NCBI GenBank assembly: GCA_021799875.1
Contig: JAJYZP010000010.1
Location: 1-45,068, forward strand
Length of the DNA stretch: 45,068 nt
Reading direction: 5' to 3'
Source: Actinomycetes bacterium
Lineage (GTDB): Bacteria > Actinomycetota > Acidimicrobiia > Acidimicrobiales > Acidimicrobiaceae
Shown: positions 17,304-25,425 of the stretch, one piece after another
Numbering within the stretch: the first letter of the stretch is position 1
Layout of the letters: the number at the start of each line of letters is the position of its first letter
Notes under the pieces: generated by a model
What the model was told of the DNA's origin: nothing
Database searches by the model: none
What the model saw: only the letters and a program-made list of their open reading frames with translations
Position numbers and translations under genes: made by a program

Positions 17304-18455
17304 CTACTCAGGTGGATCGAGCCTGAGCTTGTCGAGCTCCATGGTTACGTCCTCCGGGGCTTCGCCAGCGGAGATCTTGAGCGAGATGTACGATCCGACA
17401 CCGATTGGAATCGGAAGCCAGAAGTTGAAGAGTCTCCAGGCTATGACTCCAAGAATTGCGATCGATCTCGGTGTGCCGAAGAACTTAACGAGAGCGAGCG
17501 TAGCAAACGCTTCTACGACACCGAGACCTCCTGGAGTGAGTGGTAGGACGGCCAAGACGTTCGCAATTGCATAGGCGACAAGCAGGGAGTCAGGGTCTAC
17601 CCAGCGGCCGAACGCGGCGAGCATAAGCCAGAGGCAGGCGGCATCGAAGAGCCAGTTCATGGTCGCCCAGAAGATACCGCCTCGGAGAAGGACCGGATCC
17701 GAGCGGAGATCGTTGAGGCGTTCCGCTATTCGTTGTACCGCAGTCGTAAAGTCGAAGCGGCTCAGATAGGGAACCCGCTTTCCCAAGCGATCGAGTAGGC
17801 GAGCAACTCTCTCCTCGCCACGGGTAAAGAGGAGGATGAGGCCGCCGAAGAGAGCGATGACGACGACACCGAGGAGTGCGACAGAGAGGTAGAGCGAGTT
17901 GAATCCGTTGATAGGTATCGAGATGATGAGCGATATCCATAAAATCAGGTTCAAGACGACGGCCGATCCGATCCCCTGTGTTGCGATAGCGAATCCTGCG
18001 TCGGTCGTCCTGAGCCCGGCTGAGGAGAGTAGGCGAAGCGAAAGTCCAGAACCCGAAGCGGTGCCTCCGGGAAGGACGTGAGAGACCGAGAGCGAGGCGA
18101 GGTCGATGCGAAGCAAGGTCCACAGTGAGGGCCGGGGCCGCGGCACCATGACCTCGGTCAGCTTGGCAAAAGAGTAGAGAGCTGCGGCCTCAGCGATGAT
18201 GCCTGCGGTCACGAGAGCGTAGTTTGCTCGGCTGATGAGTGAGAGCGCTCGCTGTGCTCCCGAGAGCTCTGGGAGAACGAAGTACTCAATAACAAGGAGA
18301 GCGACAAAGCCCCAGAGTCCTCGAAGAGCGAAGCGTCGGATGAGTCGGGACGTCGACCGCTGCGTACCTTTGATCTTCTGCCTTTTTGGGGATTCCAAGT
18401 GGCGTCTCGTCCGTCTCTTGCTCGTTGGGGTGCGACGCCATGATGCACGAGGCAC
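17304..18455 (-). CDS. Lysylphosphatidylglycerol synthase TM-region family (UPF0104/AglD-like) membrane protein
   Basis: 383-aa integral membrane protein, about 8 segments, after a 45-residue very basic N-terminal tail. Family marks are the HVLPGGTASGSGLSLRLL loop (family: P-G-G-x-G) and the C-terminal block LPLTPGGLGVVEAFATLALV. The domain is the flippase half of MprF; stand-alone copies have been linked to lipid or glycolipid handling, but the substrate here is unknown. The aminoacyl-transferase half of MprF is absent. GTG 18455 is preceded by TAGAAT with a 6-nt gap and no Shine-Dalgarno, suggesting a leaderless mRNA. Convergent with ppx (13-bp gap), divergent from the AI-2E transporter gene. 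Confidence 0.82.
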   Translation of the reverse strand: MPRASWRRTPTSKRRTRRHLESPKRQKIKGTQRSTSRLIRRFALRGLWGFVALLVIEYFVLPELSGAQRALSLISRANYALVTAGIIAEAAALYSFAKLTEVMVPRPRPSLWTLLRIDLASLSVSHVLPGGTASGSGLSLRLLSSAGLRTTDAGFAIATQGIGSAVVLNLILWISLIISIPINGFNSLYLSVALLGVVVIALFGGLILLFTRGEERVARLLDRLGKRVPYLSRFDFTTAVQRIAERLNDLRSDPVLLRGGIFWATMNWLFDAACLWLMLAAFGRWVDPDSLLVAYAIANVLAVLPLTPGGLGVVEAFATLALVKFFGTPRSIAILGVIAWRLFNFWLPIPIGVGSYISLKISAGEAPEDVTMELDKLRLDPPE

Positions 18456-18461
18456 GACTTC

Positions 18462-18467
18462 ATTCTA
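18462..18467 (-). promoter_or_regulatory. Candidate -10 box (TAGAAT) of the UPF0104 gene, leaderless
   Basis: On the minus strand TAGAAT ends exactly 6 nt before the GTG at 18455. It matches the TANNNT consensus, and no ribosome binding site is present. Confidence 0.5.
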
Positions 18468-18522
18468 GGATCTCTTCAACGCTTCGTGACGCCGCCGATC
18501 GGTGTATGGGGAAGGACCGACC

Positions 18523-19644
18523 ATGAGTCTGCGAGAGAGGTTGCCTGAACTGCGGCGCTACGTCTTGATCGAAGTCACTGCAGTGCTTGTTTTTGTCTCG
18601 GCTGCACTCCTATGGTCGCTTCGCCATCTTCTTCTTGAGGTTCTTGTTAGCTTGGTCCTGGCTGTCATTGCTGAGCCTGGTGTTAAATTACTCATTCGAG
18701 GAAAGATGCGACGTTCGCTCGCTGTCACCACCGTCTTCGTTGTCATTCTCGCTCTCGTTGTCGCTATCGTTTTCTTCCTGACTGTGCCGATCTACTCCGC
18801 AGCGGTTCGTTTCGCTCACCAACTTCCCCATTTGGTCTCGACGCTCTCTCAGAACCATGGTCAGTTAGCCCATCTCCTCGTTACCCTGCATCTCCAGAGC
18901 TACCTGCATAACACGTCCATTAAGCTGACGCAGATCCTCTCCTCTGCGGCATCACCTGCGTACCTCGCGGCGAAACGAGTCGTTTCAACCGTTGTGAATC
19001 TTGCAACGATCTTCATCTTGGCCGTCTTTCTCTCTCTAGAGGGTCCATTGATCATCAAGTCGGTTCTGGGCTTGATGTCGCCGGAAGTTGCGCAGAGGGC
19101 CGACGGGCTGAGAAGGGAGATGAGCCGTTCGGTCACTCGATACCTGCTTGGTAACCTTGCTACCTCGGCAATAGCAGGTCTTGTTATCGGGATTACCTTG
19201 GCACTACTTGGCGTACCATACGCTGGAGTTCTTGCGGTCTGGGTTGGGCTCGTTGATCTTCTTCCTCTGGTAGGAGGACTCCTAGCTGGAGTTCCGACCG
19301 TGATCGTGGCGCTACTGCACTCTCAGTTCGATGGAGTAGTCGTGCTTATCGTTTTTCTCGTGTATCAACAGATCGAGAATCACGTTTTGAACCCGCTCGT
19401 CTTCTCTCGAGCAGTAAAGCTGAATCCGTTGTGGATCTTGCTCTCCGTGCTCATCGGCGCTCAACTCGCCCACATCGAGGGCGCGCTGCTGGCGATTCCC
19501 GTGGCGAGCGCGGCTCAGGTGGTTGCCCGTTCGATCTGGCAGGACCGACTCTCTCGTCGATTGCTACTTCTCAATCAGGCTAGCTCATCTTCTACGGCTC
19601 CCCTCGATGAGCGTCGTGGAGATGGTCGGTCGACGTCTTCGTAA
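18523..19644 (+). CDS. AI-2E family transporter (PerM/TqsA-like)
   Basis: 373-aa polytopic membrane protein of the UPF0118/AI-2E family. Signatures are the GVLAVWVGLVDLLPLVGGLL segment, YQQIENHVLNPLVFSRAVKL and a final hydrophobic block ending in AIPVASAAQVV. Members include TqsA (autoinducer-2 export) and sodium/proton antiporters, so substrate is unknown; autoinducer export should not be assumed. I chose ATG 18523 because GGGGAAGGA lies just upstream; GTG 18502 precedes that site and is unlikely. The gene is divergent from the UPF0104 gene and convergent with the deacetylase gene. Confidence 0.88.
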   Translation: MSLRERLPELRRYVLIEVTAVLVFVSAALLWSLRHLLLEVLVSLVLAVIAEPGVKLLIRGKMRRSLAVTTVFVVILALVVAIVFFLTVPIYSAAVRFAHQLPHLVSTLSQNHGQLAHLLVTLHLQSYLHNTSIKLTQILSSAASPAYLAAKRVVSTVVNLATIFILAVFLSLEGPLIIKSVLGLMSPEVAQRADGLRREMSRSVTRYLLGNLATSAIAGLVIGITLALLGVPYAGVLAVWVGLVDLLPLVGGLLAGVPTVIVALLHSQFDGVVVLIVFLVYQQIENHVLNPLVFSRAVKLNPLWILLSVLIGAQLAHIEGALLAIPVASAAQVVARSIWQDRLSRRLLLLNQASSSSTAPLDERRGDGRSTSS

Positions 19645-19685
19645 CTCGTGCTCAGGTGCGAGGAGCTCGAGGATTCAAAGTTCCG

Positions 19686-20420
19686 TTAGAAGCCGTGTTC
19701 GCGTAAAGGTCCAAGCTGGAGGCGGTTCTCTTCACAGAGCTCTGCGAGCGGTCTTAGGGCGCCAAGTGTGGCTCGAAACGAGCCGGGATAGGAGGTGCAG
19801 TCGGCATCGTGCAACAAGATGGTCGTGCCAGGGCGTAGGTCCTTTTTGACATCGTGGAGGACTGAGGTCGGCGTGGCAAGGCGTCGCCAGTCTCGTCCCC
19901 AAGCTCCCCACAGTACCGGTTTGAGGGCGAGCTGCGAAGCAGTTAGCAGTGTTGGCCGGGTCGCGACTCCATAAGGAGGCCGAAAGTAGGTGGGAGTGGT
20001 TCCACAGATTGCGCCGAGAGTACCTACGGCTCGTTCGATATCGTAGCGAATAGTACGAGCGCTTCGAAAGAGATGGTTGCGATGCCAATTACCGTGCACT
20101 GCGACTTCGTGTCCGGCACTCAGCACCTCGTGGACTACCGAAGGGTTTGCCTCGGCCATCGATCCAAGCATAAAGAAAGTTGCAGTGAGAGAGAGCCGGT
20201 CAAGCTCGTTGAGAATTAGTGGAGTGGAGAGCGGATCCGGACCGTCGTCGAACGTGAGAGCTAGGTGATCGTCGCGTCCCTCGCCCAGGAGATATCGATA
20301 TGGTCCGCGTCGAATCGCCGCAATGCTACTGAGGGCTGGCCCGTAGCGGAGGAAAACTCCGAGCGATGCGGCCGTCACGGCACCCGTTCTCAGATGGCGA
20401 GCAGATCGAGAGCCTCTCAT
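19686..20420 (-). CDS. Polysaccharide deacetylase (NodB domain, CE4)
   Basis: 244 aa. An N-terminal hydrophobic stretch (about 13-36) could be an uncleaved anchor or signal. The NodB domain is complete: TFDDGPD with metal/base Asp 58-59, HGNWHRNH giving the two zinc His (about 109 and 113), RPPYG (147-151) and LLHD near 203-205. Such enzymes remove N-acetyl groups from glucosaminyl residues in peptidoglycan, chitin or other glycans, usually outside the membrane. The start overlaps the stop of the upstream glycosyltransferase by 4 bp (ATGA), so the two are translationally coupled and probably act on one product. Confidence 0.88.
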   Translation of the reverse strand: MRGSRSARHLRTGAVTAASLGVFLRYGPALSSIAAIRRGPYRYLLGEGRDDHLALTFDDGPDPLSTPLILNELDRLSLTATFFMLGSMAEANPSVVHEVLSAGHEVAVHGNWHRNHLFRSARTIRYDIERAVGTLGAICGTTPTYFRPPYGVATRPTLLTASQLALKPVLWGAWGRDWRRLATPTSVLHDVKKDLRPGTTILLHDADCTSYPGSFRATLGALRPLAELCEENRLQLGPLREHGF

Positions 20421-22168
20421 GAGAGCGTGGAGACCGAGGCAACGATATCACCCTGGTGATTGATCCTCTGGACCAAGATGTGGATCTGGTGGAGGAGTTG
20501 CTCTGGAGTCATACCCGCACCGTCGAGCTCGTAGACCTTTGTGCCGGCGATAACTTTTGCCTTCGCTGCCGACGTAAAGATGTGAAGTCGAGGAACGACT
20601 TGGTGATGGAGGGCTGCCCAGGCTAGGTCTACCCCGTTCAAGTGCTCTTGAGGAAGATAGACCGGGAGAACGTGACCGGTAATGGCTTTGAGAGCTGCAT
20701 AGGTCTGTGCCGCCGCGTTGATTGGAAGGAGCAGGTGCAGCGCAGCGTCGTCGGTCGACCCGCCGTTGATTAATGTGATGCCATCGTGGGCAAAGGTGCG
20801 AACCTCACGAGGAGCGAGTCGGGCTAACGACAGTGGGACAATAGCCGAGATGTCGTTGGTAGCCAATGCCTGCTCGACCGCCGGTGATCGTAGGTCGGCT
20901 GCGGTTGGCAGGACGGCTAGGTAGACGTAGGGGAGTTGTACCGATGCGGAAGCGACGTTGAGACCTCGTGCGCCGACGAGATCTGCGGCGAGATTGCTCG
21001 CAACGAGCAGCATGAGTGCACTGACTGCGATCCGACTGAGTACGCGTGACGGTCGCAAAGGTAGGTCGGGTGGGGTTGGAACTGGAGTGGCGCTCTCGAT
21101 AGCGTTGTGGATATAGCGTTCCGGTTCAGGGTCAAAGAGTGAAAGGGCGTTGGTCGTCAGCGTCTCTCGCCGCTCCACCGCTTGATGAATGGCTGCAAGA
21201 AGGTCGCTGTGATGGCGGGCGTAGAGTGTGACTCCACTGAGTTGCATGCGCTTGGTGTTGTCTCGGCCGTGGCCCGCAATTGGTTTGTACGAGACGACGG
21301 GGGTCCCTGTAGCGAAGGCTTCGAGTGCGGTGAGTCCACCGGCGTTCTGTACGACGACATCGGCAGCGGTCAGGTAGTCGACCATTCTGTCGGTCCACCC
21401 TATTGCGCGTCCCCCTGGCACCTTGTGAATCCGCTGATAGAGGACTTCATTGCGCCCACAGATAAGTATCGGATAGATGCCTGGCTCTTGAGTGAGTGCG
21501 CGATACGTAGATTCGATATCACCAACGCCCCAAGAACCAGCGGAGAGAATGACGACCGTCTCCTCCGTCGGGAGGGAGAGCTCTTCTCGGAGGGCGGCCT
21601 TATTGCGTATGGTAAAGAACTCTTCATTGACGAAGGGACCGGAAACGGAGATCCTTGGAGATTGCAGTAGGTGACGCACGCCCGACGCAGCGCTGGGCGA
21701 TACGCACACATGCTCGTCGATTCCTTCGTGGACCCAGAGAGGATGAACCGCAAAGTCAGTGAGGAAGGTAATCGCCGGTACCCGCAGAGGGTTGATCCGT
21801 TTGCGTCGAGCCCTTCCCAACACGACCGACGCGAATGGATAGGTTGAAACGATAGCGTCGGCCTGGTATTCGGTCGCCCATTGACGCAGGCGTCGTTCGA
21901 AGAGGAGTCCGAAGATCAGAGTCGTCACTCGTGTGAGTACGTTGAACTTGGACCAGGCCCAGTACATGGCCGAGTAGGTCCAAGGAGAACGCTCCATTTG
22001 GAAGTGATAGGTGTCGTACAGGATCTTTCCGGCGATAGGAGAAGCGTCAAGGAAGTCAACGATCTTGGTCTCGTATCCATAGGCGTCGAGCTTCTTACAG
22101 ATCTCCCGTGCTGCGCCATCGTGCCCTGCGCCCATTCGCGCCGACACCACCAAGATCCTTTTTGCCAT
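20417..22168 (-). CDS. GT28-like glycosyltransferase (MGDG synthase type) with C-terminal membrane-linked domain
   Basis: 583 aa in two parts. Residues 1 to about 360 are a glycosyltransferase of the MurG / monogalactosyldiacylglycerol synthase type: ILVVSARMGAGHDGAAREI at the N-terminus (GAGH acceptor loop) and a UDP-sugar site near VVQNAGGLTALEAFATGTPV (273-291). This suggests glycolipid synthesis on the inner membrane face. After a Pro-rich linker (361-373), a likely membrane helix (380-400) leads to residues 405-583, which weakly recall a NodB fold but lack its Asp/His metal set. The stop overlaps the deacetylase start. No Shine-Dalgarno precedes ATG 22168; the sequence AGTATAAG lies 9 nt upstream. 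Lipid acceptor and sugar are unknown. Confidence 0.82.
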   Translation of the reverse strand: MAKRILVVSARMGAGHDGAAREICKKLDAYGYETKIVDFLDASPIAGKILYDTYHFQMERSPWTYSAMYWAWSKFNVLTRVTTLIFGLLFERRLRQWATEYQADAIVSTYPFASVVLGRARRKRINPLRVPAITFLTDFAVHPLWVHEGIDEHVCVSPSAASGVRHLLQSPRISVSGPFVNEEFFTIRNKAALREELSLPTEETVVILSAGSWGVGDIESTYRALTQEPGIYPILICGRNEVLYQRIHKVPGGRAIGWTDRMVDYLTAADVVVQNAGGLTALEAFATGTPVVSYKPIAGHGRDNTKRMQLSGVTLYARHHSDLLAAIHQAVERRETLTTNALSLFDPEPERYIHNAIESATPVPTPPDLPLRPSRVLSRIAVSALMLLVASNLAADLVGARGLNVASASVQLPYVYLAVLPTAADLRSPAVEQALATNDISAIVPLSLARLAPREVRTFAHDGITLINGGSTDDAALHLLLPINAAAQTYAALKAITGHVLPVYLPQEHLNGVDLAWAALHHQVVPRLHIFTSAAKAKVIAGTKVYELDGAGMTPEQLLHQIHILVQRINHQGDIVASVSTLS

Positions 22169-22179
22169 CGTTCACAGCT

Positions 22180-22185
22180 TATACT
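22180..22185 (+). promoter_or_regulatory. Candidate -10 box (TATACT) in the 25-bp divergent gap
   Basis: TATACT ends 8 nt before GTG 22194 of the DMT transporter gene. The same TATA core read on the minus strand gives TATAAG 9 nt before the glycosyltransferase ATG 22168. A single symmetric element may serve both directions. Confidence 0.4.
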
Positions 22186-22193
22186 CAAATTAC

Positions 22194-23075
22194 GTGGTTG
22201 TTAGCCTCGCTTTGATATCTGCAGTCGGTTTCGCTTGTGCATCCGTAGGGCAATATCGGGCGAGTCGCGCTCAAGCTGAACACCTCAATATGTCGATCGG
22301 CCTTCTTACGGGACTTTTTCGCTCCGTCGACTTTCTCTGGAGTATTGGCTTTGATGTCGTAGGCATAGCAGGTCAGTTCGTTGCTCTGATCTTTGGCCCG
22401 ATCTCTGTTGTTCAACCTGTCCTCTCTCTTGGATTAGTTCTTGCAATCGTGATCGAGCGCCGGCTTGCACGTCGATCACTCTCGGTCGTTGAACTCCTTG
22501 CAACCCTCGCAGTCGCACTGCTCCTAACAGCATTCGTCGTACTGCGCGGTACGAGCACGACCGAGGCTGTCTCGTCGAGCCTCACAGTCCTAGTGTCTCT
22601 TATCGTTTTCGGAGGCTGTGCGATTCTCTATCTCGTGGCAAAGAGAACGAAGGAACGCCTCCCGACTCTACTGGTAGCGAGCTTTGGAGCCCTCTCTCTC
22701 GGTTGCGCCTCAGTCTTGGAACGAGAGGTCGGCCTCCAAATCGATGTCGGCGTAGTGCATGCACTCACTGGCTATCAGCTTTGGATACTATTGGCCTCTG
22801 CACCACTGTCGTTGTTGTTGACACAGAGCGCCTTTCAATTCGGTGAACTCAAGATCGTTCTTCCGATCTTGACCGTGGGTGAACCTCTGGTAGCCATGGT
22901 CCTCGGACGCTTCATGGTCGGTGAGCCACTCTTCCCGTCGCAGAATCTTCTCTGGGGCTTGGCTGCGCTGATAGGGCTTGCCTGTTCGCTCATAGTTTTA
23001 GCACGTAGCGAGTCCATCTTTCGCTCGGCAGTCAGTGACTCCACTTCGGCCTCGAGCGAGGGCGATGGCTCGTGA
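22194..23075 (+). CDS. DMT-family (EamA/NIPA-like) membrane transporter
   Basis: 293 aa with 9-10 hydrophobic segments and little else, typical of the drug/metabolite transporter superfamily. Recognisable blocks are LIFGPISVVQPVLSLGLVLAIVIE in the first half and FGELKIVLPILTVGEPLVAMVLG in the second, the internal repeat of this fold. Actinobacteria carry many such proteins of unknown substrate; eukaryotic NIPA relatives move magnesium. The Ser/Glu-rich C-terminal tail is cytoplasmic or disordered. GTG 22194 fits a leaderless start with TATACT upstream. It is divergent from the glycosyltransferase gene with only 25 bp between start codons. Confidence 0.8.
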   Translation: MVVSLALISAVGFACASVGQYRASRAQAEHLNMSIGLLTGLFRSVDFLWSIGFDVVGIAGQFVALIFGPISVVQPVLSLGLVLAIVIERRLARRSLSVVELLATLAVALLLTAFVVLRGTSTTEAVSSSLTVLVSLIVFGGCAILYLVAKRTKERLPTLLVASFGALSLGCASVLEREVGLQIDVGVVHALTGYQLWILLASAPLSLLLTQSAFQFGELKIVLPILTVGEPLVAMVLGRFMVGEPLFPSQNLLWGLAALIGLACSLIVLARSESIFRSAVSDSTSASSEGDGS

Positions 23076-23848
23076 GATCTCAGAGCGCAAGACGAGCGTA
23101 CGCTTCCAGCAGTAGAGTTCATTTGGTAGCGGCGCACTGTGGCAGGAGAGGTTGTACCTCAGAAGAACGACATCGAAGGTTCGAAGGGTGCCATGTGTAG
23201 GGAAGAGGTCCGACCTTCGGCATTGGTACTTTGGGTTACCGCAGAGCGAGGTATCGTAGCGTCCCTGTAGTAGCTACGGAACGTGTCGCTGCGTATGGGT
23301 CGTGCAGACTGGCTAGCGCGTTGGTGCAGAGCCCGAGGGCCCGGAGGAGCATCTTTGATCAGCGCTCGCTGGTGCTTCTTGTGTCCCTGCGAGGGGTTCC
23401 CAGTAGCTGATCTTGTGTTCAGTGAGCGGTGCGAGCACGCGACTTGGAGGTTCTCCAATCGTTTTTGTGCTCTTTGAGCAGGATCTTCTTTCTTGATTTT
23501 TTGGCATTCACTATCGGTCTCAGCGTAGCTCAACGTTTCTATGCCGATCTCATTTTGCGATGGAAGAAATCGCTGAGAAATATTGTTAAATAAACATGAC
23601 TAAATCGTAGGGTGGCTAGTGTAAACAATGCGTTAACTTGTATTGAACTTGACTTAGTTGGTCGGTATTTGAGGTCGTTCCGAGATTGGATATGACCGAG
23701 ACACTTCGGCGAGTTCGCGTGTGGCGGAAGTGATGATGGTGAGAGGCACAGTGGGATGTGGGTGTGTCTTTCGGAAGAAGCGTTCCTTGACGAGGGGGTT
23801 GTCAAGGTTGATGGGCCCTCTAGAAGCCCGTTTGGAGGAGACCTCTCG
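23076..23848. other. Long non-coding leader region upstream of whiB
   Basis: 773 bp with no convincing gene. It includes a weak hairpin with a T-run (23444-23466), an AT-rich patch (about 23530-23660) and several short frames opening just before whiB, such as GTG 23721 and ATG 23756. Frames at 23159-23533 and 23283-23477 lack any recognisable motif. Confidence 0.5.
23444..23466 (+). terminator. Weak terminator-like hairpin
   Basis: TTGGAG-GTT-CTCCAA followed by TCG and five T. The stem is only 6 bp and lies about 370 bp after the DMT gene, so it may end a read-through transcript or be chance. Confidence 0.3.
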
Positions 23849-24139
23849 ATGGACTCGTCGAAGTTGGCGACATGGAACTATGAGGATTGGCGTGCCGAGG
23901 CCCGTTGTGCGAGCGAAGACCTCGATCTCTTCTTTCCCGTTGGTGTGACCGGAGATGCCGAGATCCAGATCGCCGCTGCCAAGGCGGTCTGTCTCCGGTG
24001 TGCAGTTGTTGATCAGTGTCTTGAGTTCGCCCTGCGTACGAATCAAGAGTACGGCATATGGGGCGGTAAGGACGAGGAGGAGCGGCGAGTCATTCGTCGC
24101 ATACGGCGACAGCGACGAAAGCTAGCGCAGGCATCGTAG
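23849..24139 (+). CDS. WhiB-family Fe-S transcriptional regulator
   Basis: 96 aa. Four cysteines in the WhiB arrangement (RCAS, then VCLRC and DQC) would hold a 4Fe-4S cluster that senses O2, NO or redox state. The GIWGG turn follows, and a strongly basic C-terminus (RRIRRQRRK) would contact DNA. WhiB proteins act with the primary sigma factor and occur only in actinobacteria and their phages. I chose ATG 23849 because GGAGGAG lies 8 nt upstream and the length becomes typical; an ATG at 23756 would add 31 residues of poor quality. There is no AT-hook like that of WhiB7. The subfamily is not clear. Confidence 0.92.
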   Translation: MDSSKLATWNYEDWRAEARCASEDLDLFFPVGVTGDAEIQIAAAKAVCLRCAVVDQCLEFALRTNQEYGIWGGKDEEERRVIRRIRRQRRKLAQAS

Positions 24140-24198
24140 AGAGCGACTCCCTTTAGCTCGTTCACTCTGGATGGCACCGTGAGAAACTCCCACGGCCC

Positions 24199-25425
24199 TC
24201 ACTGTGACGTTCGCAACGGTCTGTAGGTTGTGGCAAGTTTCGCCTGGATCTCTTCGAACTCTGCGTCCTCGTTGGAATCTGCCACAATTCCGACACCGGA
24301 GCGGAGGAAGACGTGGGAGTCTCGACGCTCGAGTCCGCGTATTGATAAGTAGAACTCTCCGTCGCCATTCGGTTCTACTACCCCAAGGAGTCCGCCATAC
24401 GCCCCCCGAACGGACCCCTCGAGGCTTCGAATCGCCTCGATGGCACGGCGGGTGGGAGTGCCGGCAATGGCCGGGGTAGGGGCGATAGCGGCAATGAGAT
24501 CGAAGATAGTGTGGTTCATATCGGGTGCTGTCGCGTCGATGCGTGAACGGATATGGACGAGGTCTCCGAGATCTATTAAGTCGGGGTCCATGAGGTCGAC
24601 GTTACAGTTGAGTTCGAGGAGCTTCTCGATAATGTGCTCTACGACAAAGCCGTGCTCTGCGCGATCCTTCGATGAGTCCAAGAGCTCTCCAAGCTCATCT
24701 TTGCGGCGGGTCCCGGCGAGCGGCGTCGAGCGAATGCTCCGCCCGCGTTTCGACACAATGAGTTCCGGTGATGCACCGAGCTGGTTGGCGAAAAAGTAGA
24801 GATGGGCGTTGGGGTGTGACCGTTGGAGCCTCTGTAGTGCTCGGACGATCGTGAAGTCTGGAGTAATCGGAGCCGAGATCTCTTGTGAAAGTACGATTTT
24901 TTGAAGGAAATTTTCATTGAGTAGCTCCTTCGCGCCGTGAAACAGTTCGGACCAGGCTTTCCGCAGGTTATCGTCCTGCACTGCGTCTCCAAGGAGTGGT
25001 CCTAGTTCGGTTGGCTCACTCTCTAGCTGCGATGCGCAGGCAGAGAGCGTCGTCCAGAGTTCGACGGCCGCTCGACCTTCAGCTGGGATGCTCACTTGAC
25101 CGTACTGGATAGGTCCGTAGAGTTCAGGTGCTCGCAGGACTATGACTGGTTCTACCACGGTCGTGAGTTCGAGAGGGTCAAAGGGAACGGTAACGAATCG
25201 AACGCTTCGGCTCTCCGTGTCCTTCGTGGCTGTGTCGGCACTGCGTTGCAGCTCTGCTAGCTCTCGGATTGAGACTGTGTTCTGAGTCCTGATGCCGAGC
25301 CCTACCACCAGCTCGTCTGCGAGTTGGAGTAGGAAGGTTGGGACGCCGCTGTGCTCCGCAGCGCGCAGAAGATCGAGGAGCAGCACGGCCTGGTGTTCTT
25401 CTCTTTGGTCGAGTGGGGTGTTCAC
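24199..25425 (-). CDS. menF: Isochorismate synthase (MenF/EntC family)
   Basis: Converts chorismate to isochorismate, the first step of menaquinone synthesis. Chorismate-binding blocks are visible: LQKIVLSQEI with the Lys expected of isochorismate synthases (anthranilate synthase has Gln there), STPLAGTRRKDE, SSKDRAEHGFVVEHI, GTPTRRAIEAI and SGVGIVADSNEDAEFEE. Length from GTG 25425 is 408 aa, as usual. The frame is open upstream, but GTG 25425 overlaps the menG stop (GTGA), so that is the start. Operon menG-menF. The other chorismate enzyme in the window, trpE, is a separate gene. Confidence 0.87.
   Translation of the reverse strand: MNTPLDQREEHQAVLLLDLLRAAEHSGVPTFLLQLADELVVGLGIRTQNTVSIRELAELQRSADTATKDTESRSVRFVTVPFDPLELTTVVEPVIVLRAPELYGPIQYGQVSIPAEGRAAVELWTTLSACASQLESEPTELGPLLGDAVQDDNLRKAWSELFHGAKELLNENFLQKIVLSQEISAPITPDFTIVRALQRLQRSHPNAHLYFFANQLGASPELIVSKRGRSIRSTPLAGTRRKDELGELLDSSKDRAEHGFVVEHIIEKLLELNCNVDLMDPDLIDLGDLVHIRSRIDATAPDMNHTIFDLIAAIAPTPAIAGTPTRRAIEAIRSLEGSVRGAYGGLLGVVEPNGDGEFYLSIRGLERRDSHVFLRSGVGIVADSNEDAEFEEIQAKLATTYRPLRTSQ

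Noticed and set aside
23756-23848. Longer whiB start at ATG 23756
   Set aside because: The extra 31 residues do not look like WhiB, while ATG 23849 has a near-perfect GGAGGAG at 8 nt and gives normal length.
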